In this document: one piece after another, positions 19,336 through 29,700 of the stretch
Numbering within the stretch: the stretch's first letter is position 1
How the letters are laid out: the number at the start of each line of letters is the position of its first letter
Notes under the pieces: generated by a model
Databases searched by the model: none
What the model was told of the DNA's origin: nothing
The model's input: the letters and a program-made list of their open reading frames with translations, nothing else
NCBI RefSeq assembly: GCF_003428625.2
Contig: NZ_QVQT02000003.1
Coordinates: 1 to 64,000, forward strand
DNA: 64,000 nt
Source of the DNA: Paracidobacterium acidisoli
GTDB taxonomy: Bacteria > Acidobacteriota > Terriglobia > Terriglobales > Acidobacteriaceae
Direction of reading: 5' to 3'
Made by a program: the position numbers and the translations under genes

Positions 19336-19520
19336 GGAAGGTCTCTGATTTCTATCATGCGCCTTTTTTCAGGCTGGACGCAGCAGACACAGGAAGGCGC
19401 GGCCGACCACCAATCATGGCCGGGCTGCCGAGATGATTTCGGCAGGTTTGGCATAGTTTGCGCAGGAAATGCACACTGCCCGCTGCACGCCACCGTACAC
19501 AGGATATGGAGGTGTCTGCG

Positions 19521-19691
19521 ATGAATCCGTTTCGGCAGCTCACGAACAGCTTTATCTTTACCTTCGGCATTACTCCGCCGCGGCCGGAGCAGGAGAGAAC
19601 GGCGACTGTTTTTATCTCCGCTCTGCTCTTCGGGACCATCCTTCTGGTTCTGGGGCTGGCGGTTCTGATTCTTCGGCATATTTTTGTGTAG
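19521..19691 (+). CDS. Small membrane protein, 56 aa
   Basis: Starts MNPFRQLTNSFIFTFG at ATG 19521, preceded by GGAGGTGTCTGCG, a good ribosome-binding site. Residues ~29-53 form one transmembrane helix ending RHIFV. No family recognised. It is divergent from the AraC regulator. Confidence 0.6.
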   Translation: MNPFRQLTNSFIFTFGITPPRPEQERTATVFISALLFGTILLVLGLAVLILRHIFV

Positions 19692-19781
19692 AGGGTTGGC
19701 GGGGAGCGATTCAGGGCTCACAAGCCGACTCCATGGAACTTTCGCGTGCCGATCCGCGTATGGCAGAACGGAGTGGAGGCG

Positions 19782-19973
19782 ATGGTTCGATTCCTTCTGT
19801 GGTGCATTCTTTTTCTGATGTGCTGGCCGCTGGCGCTTCTGGCGCTGGTTCTGTATCCGCTGGTGTGGCTGGTATTGCTGCCATTCCGCATTGTCGGGAT
19901 CGCGGTGGGCGGAGCACTGGAACTGGTGGCTGCGCTGATCTTTCTGCCGGCGCGCCTGCTGCGAGCCATTTAG
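19782..19973 (+). CDS. Small hydrophobic protein, 63 aa
   Basis: From ATG 19782 the product is almost wholly hydrophobic: one or two helices in residues 3-33 and another around 38-55, ending PARLLRAI. An in-frame GTG at 19746 would add 12 residues. GGAGG is only two bases before ATG 19782, which weakens the start call. Function unknown. Confidence 0.5.
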   Translation: MVRFLLWCILFLMCWPLALLALVLYPLVWLVLLPFRIVGIAVGGALELVAALIFLPARLLRAI

Positions 19974-19977
19974 CGCG

Positions 19978-20730
19978 TCAGCATTTTCTGCTCTGGCGGC
20001 AGTACTCATTCGCCGCGTCGAGATACTGTGTCCAGTCCGAGGCGATCCCTCTGCGAGCCTCATCGAGCGGCATGCGTCCTGCGCGCACTTCTTCCGCAAG
20101 ATAGTTTTCGACGCGGTCCTTCACTTTGAAGTAGCGATTGTCGAGTGATGTCTGACCGGGACCGCATTCGGGCCAGATATTGCCGAGGCCGTCGGCTCCG
20201 CCGAGCTCCAGAGGAACCAGATGATCGAGCTCGCAGACCTGGGTTGCGCCGGTGTTGTTGCGTGGCACAGGGATTCCATACCACCTGTACACCAGGTGCT
20301 TCTGCGACTCACTGGATTCGCAGTTGCGGACGCAGCCGGTACGCCATGAGGGGCTGCGGAGGGTATCGAGCGTCACATAGGGATTGGCGCCGCCGGGGGT
20401 GCAGCCGGAATCGGGTTCGGGGTAGCCATTTTTAATGACCATGTGACAGGGAACCCGGCCATGGGGCGTTGTCCACGCTGCAAAGTATTGCGAAGTACAG
20501 GAGACGCCGAGGGCAGAGCAGTTTACCGGCTGCCGGGTGGAGGGCTCATTCTGTGCGAACGGGGATGCAGACGGGTGGGAGCGCCCGGAGAAACGCTCCG
20601 AACGGCGATGGTGCTCGCGTATGCTGCGCGGAGGCTGAAGGGAACGGTTGTTACGGAAGACGAAATAAACGATCAGGAGAAGGAGAAGGAAGACAAGAAA
20701 GTGCGGAAGTGGTGACTGACGACGCGCCAT
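19978..20730 (-). CDS. Membrane-anchored HNH-type nuclease-like protein
   Basis: From the ATG at 20730 (MARRQSPLPHF) the 250-residue product has one N-terminal transmembrane helix (about residues 10-24, LVFLLLLLIVYFVF), then a polar exported region with many Cys. Near residue 180 it has CELDHLVPLELGGADGLGNIWPE, the D-H ... N-x-W/L pattern of HNH endonucleases, followed by a Lys/Glu-rich helix. The frame is open upstream, but those residues look non-coding. Likely a periplasmic or surface-tethered nuclease; activity is not shown. Confidence 0.75.
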   Translation of the reverse strand: MARRQSPLPHFLVFLLLLLIVYFVFRNNRSLQPPRSIREHHRRSERFSGRSHPSASPFAQNEPSTRQPVNCSALGVSCTSQYFAAWTTPHGRVPCHMVIKNGYPEPDSGCTPGGANPYVTLDTLRSPSWRTGCVRNCESSESQKHLVYRWYGIPVPRNNTGATQVCELDHLVPLELGGADGLGNIWPECGPGQTSLDNRYFKVKDRVENYLAEEVRAGRMPLDEARRGIASDWTQYLDAANEYCRQSRKC

Positions 20731-20971
20731 GACCAAGTAAAGACCAGTTTCAACGTAGCATGAACGCCGGTGGTACTCTTTTTGCTGCAAAGGGATACGG
20801 GCGTGTGAAGGAAGCGGGACGAAGTGTGGGCGGTCTGCGGCCCCGTCGGGCACGGTATTCTTCGACTACAATACTCAAAAGCCTTTTGCCCACGCGTGTT
20901 TTTCAGATGCAGGGCATTCGTGCATCCGATTCCGGAATCCAAATCCGGATCGAAACGATCAAACACTTTTT

Positions 20972-22495
20972 ATGATTGAACATCCCGTCCCCGAAGCCCT
21001 GACATTTGATGACGTTTTACTTGTGCCTGCCTACAGCGACGTGGTTCCGGCGCAGGTGAGCACGCAGACGCGGCTGACGCGGCGGATTGTGCTGAATACT
21101 CCGCTGCTGAGCGCGGCGATGGATACGGTGACGGAGTCGCGGCTGGCGATTGCGATGGCGCAGCAGGGCGGACTGGGGATTGTGCACCGGAATCTGTCGA
21201 TTGAGCAGCAGGCAAGCGAGATCGACAAGGTCAAGCGGTCGGAGAGCGGGATGATCGTCGATCCGGTGACGATGGAGCCGGAGCAGCTGATCTCGGATGC
21301 GCTCGAGGTGATGCGGCGGTACAAGATCTCGGGCGTGCCGGTGACGCGGAACAAAAAACTGGTCGGCATCCTGACGAACCGCGATCTGCGCTTTGAGACA
21401 CGGACGGATGTTCCTATCAGCGATGTGATGACGAAGACGAATCTGATCACGGTTCCGGTAGGCACGACGCTCGAAGAAGCGGAACGCATTCTGCATCAGC
21501 ACCGGGTGGAAAAGCTGCTGGTGGTGAATGGCGGTTACGAGCTGAAGGGCCTGATCACCGTCAAGGATATTCAGAAGAAGCTGAAGTATCCAAATGCCTC
21601 GAAGGATGAGCAGGGGCGGCTGCGTGTGGGCGGCGCGATCGGCGCGACAGGCGATTTTCTGGAACGCGCTGCGGAGCTGGTGAAGAACCGCGTGGACGTG
21701 CTGGCGGTGGATTCAGCGCATGGACATTCATCGCGTGTACTGGAGGCAGTGCGGGCGGTAAAGCAGCGTTTTCCTGAGGTGGACCTGCTGGCGGGCAACA
21801 TTGCGACATACGAAGGCGCCGAAGCGCTGATCGACGCCGGCGCGGACGCGGTGAAGGTGGGCATCGGGCCGGGTTCGATCTGCACGACGCGCATGGTGAC
21901 GGGCGCGGGTATGCCGCAGATTACGGCAATCAGCGAGGCATTTCGCGCGGGGCGGAAACACGACATTCCGATCATCGCGGACGGCGGTATCAAGTACTCA
22001 GGCGATGTGGCGAAGGCGATTGCAGCGGGCGCAAGCGTGGTAATGATCGGATCGCTGTTTGCGGGCGTGGATGAGAGTCCGGGCGAGACGATTCTGTATC
22101 AGGGACGCTCGTTCAAAGCATACCGCGGTATGGGATCGCTGTCGGCAATGGCGCAGGGCTCGGGCGAGCGGTATTTCCAGAGCAGCCGCGACATGGAAGA
22201 GCGGGAAACGAGCAGCGAAGGCGTAGTGGCACGCGAGCGCAGCGGACAGAACCGGCTGGCGAAGTTTGTTCCGGAAGGTATCGAAGGACGAGTGCCGCAT
22301 CGCGGTCCACTGGAAGCGATGGTGTATCAGCTGGTCGGCGGGCTGCGGTCGGGAATGGGCTATCTGGGCTGCGGGTCGATCGAAGAGCTGCAGACGAACT
22401 CGCGGTTTGTGAGGATCTCAAACGCGGGCCTGCGCGAAAGCCATGTGCATGATGTGATCATCACGCGGGAAGCGCCGAATTATCACGTGGAGTAG
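20972..22495 (+). CDS. guaB: Inosine-5'-monophosphate dehydrogenase
   Basis: Oxidises IMP to XMP with NAD+, the committed step to GMP. The 507-residue TIM-barrel protein has the catalytic loop [18 protein letters not shown] with its Cys around residue 305, the N-terminal [15 protein letters not shown], a CBS-domain pair near residues 95-205 ([20 protein letters not shown]), and the flap Arg-Tyr region ([10 protein letters not shown]). Monocistronic by layout. Confidence 0.98.
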   Translation: MIEHPVPEALTFDDVLLVPAYSDVVPAQVSTQTRLTRRIVLNTPLLSAAMDTVTESRLAIAMAQQGGLGIVHRNLSIEQQASEIDKVKRSESGMIVDPVTMEPEQLISDALEVMRRYKISGVPVTRNKKLVGILTNRDLRFETRTDVPISDVMTKTNLITVPVGTTLEEAERILHQHRVEKLLVVNGGYELKGLITVKDIQKKLKYPNASKDEQGRLRVGGAIGATGDFLERAAELVKNRVDVLAVDSAHGHSSRVLEAVRAVKQRFPEVDLLAGNIATYEGAEALIDAGADAVKVGIGPGSICTTRMVTGAGMPQITAISEAFRAGRKHDIPIIADGGIKYSGDVAKAIAAGASVVMIGSLFAGVDESPGETILYQGRSFKAYRGMGSLSAMAQGSGERYFQSSRDMEERETSSEGVVARERSGQNRLAKFVPEGIEGRVPHRGPLEAMVYQLVGGLRSGMGYLGCGSIEELQTNSRFVRISNAGLRESHVHDVIITREAPNYHVE

Positions 22496-22714
22496 GGCGT
22501 AGCATACGCCTGCGTGCCCGGCTTTTATTGTCTTGCCGGCATGGCGGCAGGCGAAGGCATTCTTCGACTGTGTACTGACCTGCGCTGATGGATGAAGATT
22601 CTTCCGCGCATATCCTCAGTGCCGGAAATCTCATTCGCGACAGCGCTCTGATCTTCAGGCGAAGCTGCGAATCCAATGCGGCGGTCTGTCATCTGACAGT
22701 TATTGAGCCGCGTT

Positions 22715-23440
22715 ATGGAAGAATCTCAGGTTTTATTACGGGCAGAGCCGCTGCCACGTACGTCGCTGACGGGAAATGAAGCACTCGATAACCCGATCTG
22801 GCATGCTCTGTCGACAGAACAGCAAAAACTGGCCGCAGGCAACGAACTGGCGAAGCGTTTCCCCATAGATATAGCGCCGCTCGGCGCGCTGAGGGAACAG
22901 TCGGCGGAGTCGTACGCAGCGCTGGAGGATCTTGCGTCGCATGACGCGGTGGCGCTGTTTCTGGATGTGGAGCCGGCTGTGCCGGAGGGCTGGGAGATAG
23001 TTCATCGCGGAGAGATGTACCAGATGGTCTGCGAGGCTCCGGTGCGTGTGGGCATGGGTGCTCCGATCCGCGATCTGATGCAGGCGGATGTTCCGGCCAT
23101 GCTGGCGCTGACGAAGCTGACCGAGCCGGGGCCGTTTCGGGAGCGGACGATCGGGCTGGGACGATATCTGGGGATATTTGACGGTGAGTTGCTGGTGGCG
23201 ATGGCAGGAGAGCGGCTGCATCTGACGGGATTCACCGAAGTGAGCGCGGTGTGCACGCATCCCGATCACCGGGGGCGGGGATATGGAAATGCGCTGGTCG
23301 CGGCTGTGGCGGATGGGATTCAACGCCGGGGAGAGATGCCGTTTCTGCATGTGAAGACAGAGAACGCGGCGGTGCGGGTCTATGAGCGGCTGGGCTTCGG
23401 CGTGCGGAGGCAGCTGCATCTGGCGGTCGTGCGGCGTTAG
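22715..23440 (+). CDS. GNAT-family N-acetyltransferase
   Basis: 241 residues from ATG 22715. The C-terminal half carries the acetyl-CoA-binding signature VCTHPDHRGRGYGNALVAAV (Q/RxxGxG/A type) and the ending VRVYERLGFGVRR. The N-terminal ~90 residues are not obviously catalytic. The pattern matches FR47-like GNAT proteins. Substrate unknown. Confidence 0.88.
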   Translation: MEESQVLLRAEPLPRTSLTGNEALDNPIWHALSTEQQKLAAGNELAKRFPIDIAPLGALREQSAESYAALEDLASHDAVALFLDVEPAVPEGWEIVHRGEMYQMVCEAPVRVGMGAPIRDLMQADVPAMLALTKLTEPGPFRERTIGLGRYLGIFDGELLVAMAGERLHLTGFTEVSAVCTHPDHRGRGYGNALVAAVADGIQRRGEMPFLHVKTENAAVRVYERLGFGVRRQLHLAVVRR

Positions 23441-23483
23441 TGCATTCGGGGCACGGTTCTGAGCGGATGCGCCGGTATTCTTC

Positions 23484-23975
23484 TCACGCGGAGCGGGAAA
23501 CGGCAAGACGTTCGAGCTGGGCGAGGTGGTTGAGGTCGTGTCCGGCCATAGTTTCTACGATGGTGAGAAAGGTCATGGAGCCGCGCTCCGGGTGACTGAC
23601 GGGCTTTGCCGCAGAGGCTGGCAGGCTGGCCTGGAAAAGGCGCAGGTTCCAGGTGCGCAGCGCAATGAAGGTGGCAAGAGCTTCCGTGGCGCCCAGCGCA
23701 GAGTAGGGCCGAGCCCAGTGGTCCTGATCGAAGGGCTGGATGATATGGGCATCTTCGGCGAGGGTCTGGCGGAGACGGAACGAGAAAGCGATCTCGCAGT
23801 CTGCGAGATGGCAGAGGATGTCGCGGGGGCTCCATTTACCGGGCACGGGTGAGACGGTTATGAGGCCGGAACCGATAGCTTCTGCGAGCGAGGCGAGCTT
23901 TGCGGGCGTGGCGGCGAGGATGGGAAGCGGGTCCTGTCCGGCGAGGAAGGAGTCGTAGGGGTTCGCGATGCTCAT
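23484..23975 (-). CDS. DinB-like metal-dependent protein
   Basis: The 163-residue product from ATG 23975 (MSIANPYDSFLAG) has the DinB/YfiT four-helix-bundle pattern with presumed metal ligands in DILCHLADCE (near residue 57) and in AGHDLNHLAQLE close to the C-terminus. Such proteins include thiol transferases and stress proteins of unclear role. Confidence 0.85.
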   Translation of the reverse strand: MSIANPYDSFLAGQDPLPILAATPAKLASLAEAIGSGLITVSPVPGKWSPRDILCHLADCEIAFSFRLRQTLAEDAHIIQPFDQDHWARPYSALGATEALATFIALRTWNLRLFQASLPASAAKPVSHPERGSMTFLTIVETMAGHDLNHLAQLERLAVSRSA

Positions 23976-24116
23976 GCAGACATTGTGCGTCAGGATGAGG
24001 GCTGAGAGAGTATTTGAATTTGGGTGGGGATTGGGCGTATTCTTAAAGTTGCATACGAGTTTGTCCCGCCCGGGCCGTGAGTTTCCGGCGATAAGCGTTG
24101 AAGGCGCGGAGGAATG

Positions 24117-24142
24117 AGTGGGCTTTAGGCCCACTTTTTATT
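24117..24142 (+). terminator. Terminator-like leader hairpin upstream of rimP
   Basis: AGTGGGC-TTTAG-GCCCACT followed by TTTTTA lies about 35 bases before rimP ATG. It looks like an intrinsic terminator placed in the 5' leader, as in attenuated rimP-nusA operons, where NusA level may set readthrough. It could instead terminate transcription from upstream. Confidence 0.65.
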
Positions 24143-24175
24143 TGCGGCAAAATTTGTGGTGTTTCGCGGGAAACG

Positions 24176-24811
24176 ATGGCGGTCGAGCTGGAGAAAATTC
24201 GCGCCACTGCGCAACGGGTCGCTGCATCGCACGGGCTGGACGTTGCCGATCTGGAGTTTTTCGGGGGGGCGAAGCATCGGTCGCTGCGGGTGTTTATCGA
24301 GAAGAACGCCGAAGAGCGGGAGAAGCATGCGGCCAGAACCACCCCTGACGAGCCGGTCAGCGATGAGACCGGAGAAGAGGCGTTTGACAGCGACGCGGCT
24401 GCGAATATGGATCAGCTGGCCGGGGTGACGCATGAGGATTGTGAGGCGTTCAGCCGGGATTTCGGGACAGTGCTCGATGTCGAGGAACTGATACCGGGCG
24501 ACGGTGAGTATACGCTGGAGGTCTCGTCGCCGGGCCTGGACCGGAAGCTGCACGGACGGGCTGATTTTGAACGGTTTCGTGGAAATCTGGTGAAGCTGCA
24601 GACGTTTGAGGCGGTGGCGGGCAACCGGCACTGGCAGGGGAGGCTCACAGAGGTAGGCGAGCGCTCGATTCGTCTGGATTTAACAGCGCTGAAGCAGAAA
24701 CAGAAGGGCCCGAAGGGAAAGACCGGAGAAAAGAAGCCGGTTGCGGCGAGTGAAATGGTCGAGATCGGGCTGAGCAATATAGAAAAGGCGAACCTGATTC
24801 CGGAGATCTGA
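24176..24811 (+). CDS. rimP: Ribosome maturation factor RimP
   Basis: Aids 30S assembly around S12. ATG 24176 gives 211 residues. The N-domain (RVAASHGLDVADLEFFGG ... LRVFIEK), the LIPGDGEYTLEVSSPGLDRKL signature and the Sm-like C-domain (VKLQTFEAVAGNRHWQGRL) are present. It is longer than the usual ~150-170 because of an acidic insertion around residues 43-85. First gene of the nusA operon. Confidence 0.93.
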   Translation: MAVELEKIRATAQRVAASHGLDVADLEFFGGAKHRSLRVFIEKNAEEREKHAARTTPDEPVSDETGEEAFDSDAAANMDQLAGVTHEDCEAFSRDFGTVLDVEELIPGDGEYTLEVSSPGLDRKLHGRADFERFRGNLVKLQTFEAVAGNRHWQGRLTEVGERSIRLDLTALKQKQKGPKGKTGEKKPVAASEMVEIGLSNIEKANLIPEI

Positions 24812-24907
24812 GAATCAGGGAACAAGGGTGTTGTCCTGCAGCCGTAGCCGCTGAAGTGACGTGGTGGTGAAGACGGGGCACCCAATCAGGGACACAGAGA
24901 GAAACAG

Positions 24908-26572
24908 ATGGCAAGTGTGCTTTATCAGAGCATTGAAGTGTTGAGCCGGGATAAGGGGATCGACCCGGGGATCGTCGTGTCGGCGGTCGAGGATGCGATC
25001 GCGCTGGCGACGCGCAAGTACTACAAGACGCAGGAAAACATGCGCGCCGAGCTGGACAAGGAAACCGGCGAGATTCGCGCCTATGTCTACAAGACGGTCG
25101 TGGAGACTCCGGAGCAGATTGAAGACCCGGTAAACCAGATTGCGCTGGAAGCGGCGCGGGAGCTGGCGCCGGAGGTCGAGGCCGGCGGAGAGATCCGCTA
25201 CTACAAGCCGACGGATGTACTGGGACGGATTGCCGCGCAGATGGCCAAGCAGGTGATCTTCCAGAAGGTGCGCGAGGCGGAGCGGGACACGGTCTTCAAC
25301 GAGTATGCGCATCGAGTGAGCGAAGTACTGACGGCGACGGTGAAGCGGGTGGAGATGCAGGACGTAATCTTCGATCTGGGCAAGGCCGAAGCGCGCATGC
25401 CGAAGCGGGAGCAGTCGCGGCTGGAGCAGTTTGCCGTCGGAGAGCGGGTGCGGGTGGTGCTGCTGCGTGTGGACCGCGCGGCGAAGGGCCCGCAGGTGAT
25501 TGTGTCACGCGCAGCTCCGGAGCTGGTGCAGAACCTGTTCCAGAGCGAAGTGCCGGAGATTTATGACAGCACGGTGGTGATTCGCGCCATTGCCCGCGAG
25601 GCAGGCGAGCGGACGAAGATTGCCGTGATGTCGCGGGACAAGGACGTGGACCCGGTGGGCGCGTGCGTGGGCATGAAGGGCATGCGCGTGCAGTCGATCA
25701 TTCGTGAGCTGCGCGGCGAAAAGATCGACATTATCGAGTTCAGCGAAGAAGTCACCACATTTGCAGAGAAGGCCCTGCAGCCGGCGAAGGTAAGCCGTGT
25801 GAGCATTGCCGATCTGGGTGAGAAACAGCTGGAAGTAATTGTGGACGATACGCAGCTGTCGCTGGCGATCGGCAAAAAAGGTCAGAACGTGCGGCTGGCA
25901 GCGAAGCTGCTGGGCTGGAAGATCGATATCAAGAGCGAGGAAGAGAAGCGGCAGGAAGTTGAGCAGCAGATGCAGGGCTTCGGCAGCGGACAGACGACAC
26001 CGATCGAGCAGGTGGCGGAGCTGGGCGAGAACATCATCCAGAAGCTGATTACGGCGGGCATCACGACGGTGGAATCGCTGGCGGATATGACGCCGGAGCA
26101 GCTGGAGGAGATTCCGGGCATCGGCGAGAAGACGCTGGAGAAGATCAGCGTGGCGGTACGGCACTACTTCGGCCAGTATGAAGAGGGCGAGGAGCGTCCG
26201 GCCGGAGAGCCTGCGCCAGCCGAAGAGGCAGCGAGACGCGCCGAGGAGGCGAGTCTGGCGGAAGAAGAAGATGCACTGCGGCTGGATCTGACGCAGGAAG
26301 GTGAAGAGGCTGCGAGCGACGAAGGCTCGGGTGTGATCCGAGATGATGTCGCCGAAGAGCAGCTGTCAGAACTTACCGAAACCGGTCCTGATCTGGAGAC
26401 AGAGGGAGCGGAAGCGGTGGCACCGGGTCTCGAGGACACAAGCGAGAGGCTGGCGGAGCACAATCCGGACTTCGACATTGCGCGGGCAGAAACTGTGTTG
26501 GAAGGTAATGTGGAAGAGGTAAAGGACGAAGCCGTGGGTGAACGGAAGGTTGATGAAGGGAGCGGCGCGTAG
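24908..26572 (+). CDS. nusA: Transcription termination/antitermination factor NusA
   Basis: Binds RNA polymerase and modulates pausing, termination and antitermination. Over 554 residues: N-terminal RNAP-binding domain (1-125), S1 domain (~130-200), two KH domains with the KGMRVQSIIRELRGEKIDI and IGKKGQNVRLAAKLLGW motifs (~230-345), a helix-hairpin-helix (MTPEQLEEIPGIGEKTLEKI, ~397-416), and a strongly acidic tail. Confidence 0.97.
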   Translation: MASVLYQSIEVLSRDKGIDPGIVVSAVEDAIALATRKYYKTQENMRAELDKETGEIRAYVYKTVVETPEQIEDPVNQIALEAARELAPEVEAGGEIRYYKPTDVLGRIAAQMAKQVIFQKVREAERDTVFNEYAHRVSEVLTATVKRVEMQDVIFDLGKAEARMPKREQSRLEQFAVGERVRVVLLRVDRAAKGPQVIVSRAAPELVQNLFQSEVPEIYDSTVVIRAIAREAGERTKIAVMSRDKDVDPVGACVGMKGMRVQSIIRELRGEKIDIIEFSEEVTTFAEKALQPAKVSRVSIADLGEKQLEVIVDDTQLSLAIGKKGQNVRLAAKLLGWKIDIKSEEEKRQEVEQQMQGFGSGQTTPIEQVAELGENIIQKLITAGITTVESLADMTPEQLEEIPGIGEKTLEKISVAVRHYFGQYEEGEERPAGEPAPAEEAARRAEEASLAEEEDALRLDLTQEGEEAASDEGSGVIRDDVAEEQLSELTETGPDLETEGAEAVAPGLEDTSERLAEHNPDFDIARAETVLEGNVEEVKDEAVGERKVDEGSGA

Positions 26573-26676
26573 TTATGCGCCGCACAGAGTTGAATCGAGC
26601 GCAGAAGCGGGGCGCGGTGCGCTGGTTTTCAGGGGATAATACAAAACAGAGCTTAGCCTGCAGCCAGGAGTTTTTC

Positions 26677-26688
26677 ATGACGGACTAA
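26677..26688 (+). promoter_or_regulatory. Three-codon minicistron ahead of infB
   Basis: AGGAG (26666-26670) stands six bases before ATG-ACG-GAC-TAA (26677-26688). The last A of TAA is the first base of an in-frame infB ATG at 26688 (TAATG). The better-supported Shine-Dalgarno therefore drives a three-residue ORF, suggesting coupling or control of infB translation. Confidence 0.4.
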
Positions 26689-26717
26689 TGGCCGGGGGAA
26701 GTGAATCAAAGGGGCGG

Positions 26718-29700
26718 ATGAGTAAAGTTCGGATCAACGATTTAGCACGGGAACTGGAAGTGAAAAGCAGAGCCATCCTCGAGGCACTCACCGAAGTCGG
26801 GGTGACCGAGAAAAAAACGCACTCCAGTTCGCTCGAAGCCGATGAGGCCGAGCGTGTGCGTACCTATTTGCAAAAGAGCGGTAAGGGACACTCCGGCGGC
26901 GGGGCACGGACGGAAGCCGAGCCGAAGCCGAAGATCGACTGGTCGCAGGTTTCGAAGCCGGGCGATGTGCTGAAGGCGATCCAGCAGAAGAAAGAGCAGG
27001 AAGCTGCGGCGGCACGGTCTGCAGCGGCTCCCAGACCGGCTCCCGCTGTGACTCCTGGACCGGTCAGCGGACAGACACCAGGCGCGGCGCCAGCGACAGG
27101 TTCGCCGGTTACGGCGCGACCCGCTGTGAATATACCTGGATCTGGTGCCGCGGTTTCGTCGGCTCCTGGAACATTCCGGCCTGCCTCTCCTGCGACGACG
27201 CCGGCTGCGGCAGCGCCTGCTCCAAGAAGAATCGTTCCGCAGCCCCGGCCTGCACCGAATGTGGTCATGGCGCCTCCGGCTCAGACTCCGGCGATTGCTG
27301 CTCGGCCCCCGGCTGGACCGGTTGTGGCGAAGCCTCCGGTAACGGCGGCACCCTCAGGTGCAACGGTTTCTCCAGCGACCAATGTTCCGGCAGCGGCTCC
27401 GGTGACGGTACGTCCACCAGCCGTGGCAGCGCAGCCAGTTTCAACCGCGACTGCGCAGGCGGCCCCTGCCGTGACGGCTCCGGTGACGGCGGCTGCTCCC
27501 GTGGCAGTGAGTGCTCCGGCAGTGGCGCCGGCGGCTCCAAAGACAGCTCAGGAAGCCCCACAACAGGCTGCGGTTTCGGCTCCAGCCGGTGCTCCGGTAA
27601 GTTCGGCTCCGGCTCCGGTTTCGGCACCTCCGGCGGCGGCGACTGGATCGGTTGCAGCAGCCCCAGGCACGGCAACCCCGGCTTCGGCTTCGGCTGCGCC
27701 GGTTGCTGCTGCTCCTTCAGCAACGGCGACAGGAGCTCCGGCACCTCCGGCAAGGCGTGTCATTATGCCGCAGACGGGACCGCGCCCTGTATATACGGCA
27801 CCTCCACCGGCTCCGGTGGCGCCTCCGCCTGCAGGTGGGCAGGCAGCAGGTTCAGGAATTCAGCGGGGCAAGCCGATTTTCGATCGCAGACCGACGGGTG
27901 GCCCGATGGGAGGGTCGCGTCCGCAGGGTGGTCCGGGTGGACCAGGCGGCGGTCAGGGACAGTTCCCGGGCGGACGGCGTCCGATGCATCCGACGCGCAG
28001 CCAGCCAGGTGGTGGACCTCCTGGAGGCCCGCGGCCAGGGATGGGCGCACGGCCAGGATTTGGCGCGAGGCCAGGATTTGGCGGGCCAAGGCCCGGAATG
28101 GGTGGAGCGCCGGGACTGGTGCCGCCTCCGGGAGAAGCGCCGCGTCCGCAGCGGCCGGGCGCACCGAGAGGGCGTGGCCGTCAGCAGTATCCGAAGAGTA
28201 AAGAAGGCCCGATGAAGGGATTTGCGCCGCCGCCGCGTTTTGGCGGAGCGCAGGTTCCGATGGAGCCGGTGCCGGTTACGCGCACCATCACGGTGACGGA
28301 AGGCATCAGCGTGAAGGACCTGGCGGAGAAGCTGGAGCTTCGCGCCAAGGATCTGATCGCGACGCTGCTGATGCGCGGAGTATTTGTAACCGTCAATCAG
28401 TCGCTGGATGGCGAGCTGGTGAAGGATGTGGCTCGGCAGTTCGGCGCGGACGTGCAGGTGATCACCTTCGAAGACCAGATGGCCAACGAAGCGTTCGAGA
28501 ACATGCTGTCGCAGGAGAATCCGGACGAACTGGAAGTGCCGCGGCCTCCGGTGGTGACGGTGATGGGCCACGTCGATCATGGCAAAACGTCGCTGCTGGA
28601 CGCGATCCGCGAGACGGACGTAGCGGGCGGCGAGGCGGGCGGCATCACGCAGCATATCGGCGCCTACAAGGTGAAGATCGGCAAGTCGGATTCACCGGCA
28701 TTCGGACGCGAGATCGTCTTCCTGGATACACCGGGTCACGAGGCGTTTACGCGTATGCGTGCGCGTGGCGCTAAGGTCACGGATATTGTTGTGATTGTGG
28801 TGGCAGCCGATGACGGCGTGATGCCGCAGACGCTGGAGGCGGTCGACCACGCGAAAGCGGCGAATGTGCCGATGATCGTGGCGGTGAACAAGATCGATAA
28901 GCCGGATGCGCAGCCGGAGCGGGTGAAGAAGCAGCTTGCGGACCGCGGGCTGGTTCCGGAGGACTGGGGCGGAAGCACAGTCTTCGTGGACGTTTCGGCG
29001 AAGAAGAAGCAGAACCTCGACCTGCTGCTGGAGATGATCTGCCTGGTCGCCGATCTGGGGAATCTGAAGGCGACTCCGGGCCGCACGGCGGTAGGCACGG
29101 TGATCGAAGCGAGACTGGATCGCGGCCGCGGCGCTGTAGCGTCGGTGCTCGTACAGAACGGCACACTGCGCAACCAGGACAGCTTTATCGTCGGCAACAC
29201 CTTCGGTAAGATCCGCGCGATGTTCGATGACCGCGGACGGGCGATCGAAGTAGCCGGACCTTCGACTCCGGTGGAGATTCTGGGTCTGGAGGGCATGCCG
29301 GATGCGGGCGATACGTTCCTGGTGACGGCGGACCGCGACAAGGCCAAGAGCATTGCGCAGTATCGCAAGATGCGGGAGCGCGAGGCGCAGCTGGCCAAGT
29401 CGTCACGCGTGTCTCTGGAAGGACTGGCAGAGCAGATTCGTCAGGCCGGCGTGAAGGAGCTGCCGCTGATTCTGAAGGGCGACGTAACCGGATCGGTCGA
29501 AGTGCTGGCAGATTCGCTGCAGAAGATGTCGACCGAAAAGGTGCGGATCAAGGTCATTCGCTCGGGCGTGGGCGCAATCACGGAGAGCGATGTGCTGCTG
29601 GCTTCGGCGTCGAACGCGATCATCATCGGGTTCAACGTACGGCCGGAGCGCAAGGCTTCCGATCTGGCGGAGCAGGAGGATGTGGAGATCCGGCTGCACT

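Noticed and set aside
27265-28655. Long minus-strand frames opposite the IF-2 linker
   Set aside because: They are by-products of the repetitive Pro/Ala/Gly codons of infB; composition is Pro/Glu- or Arg/His-rich with no domain.
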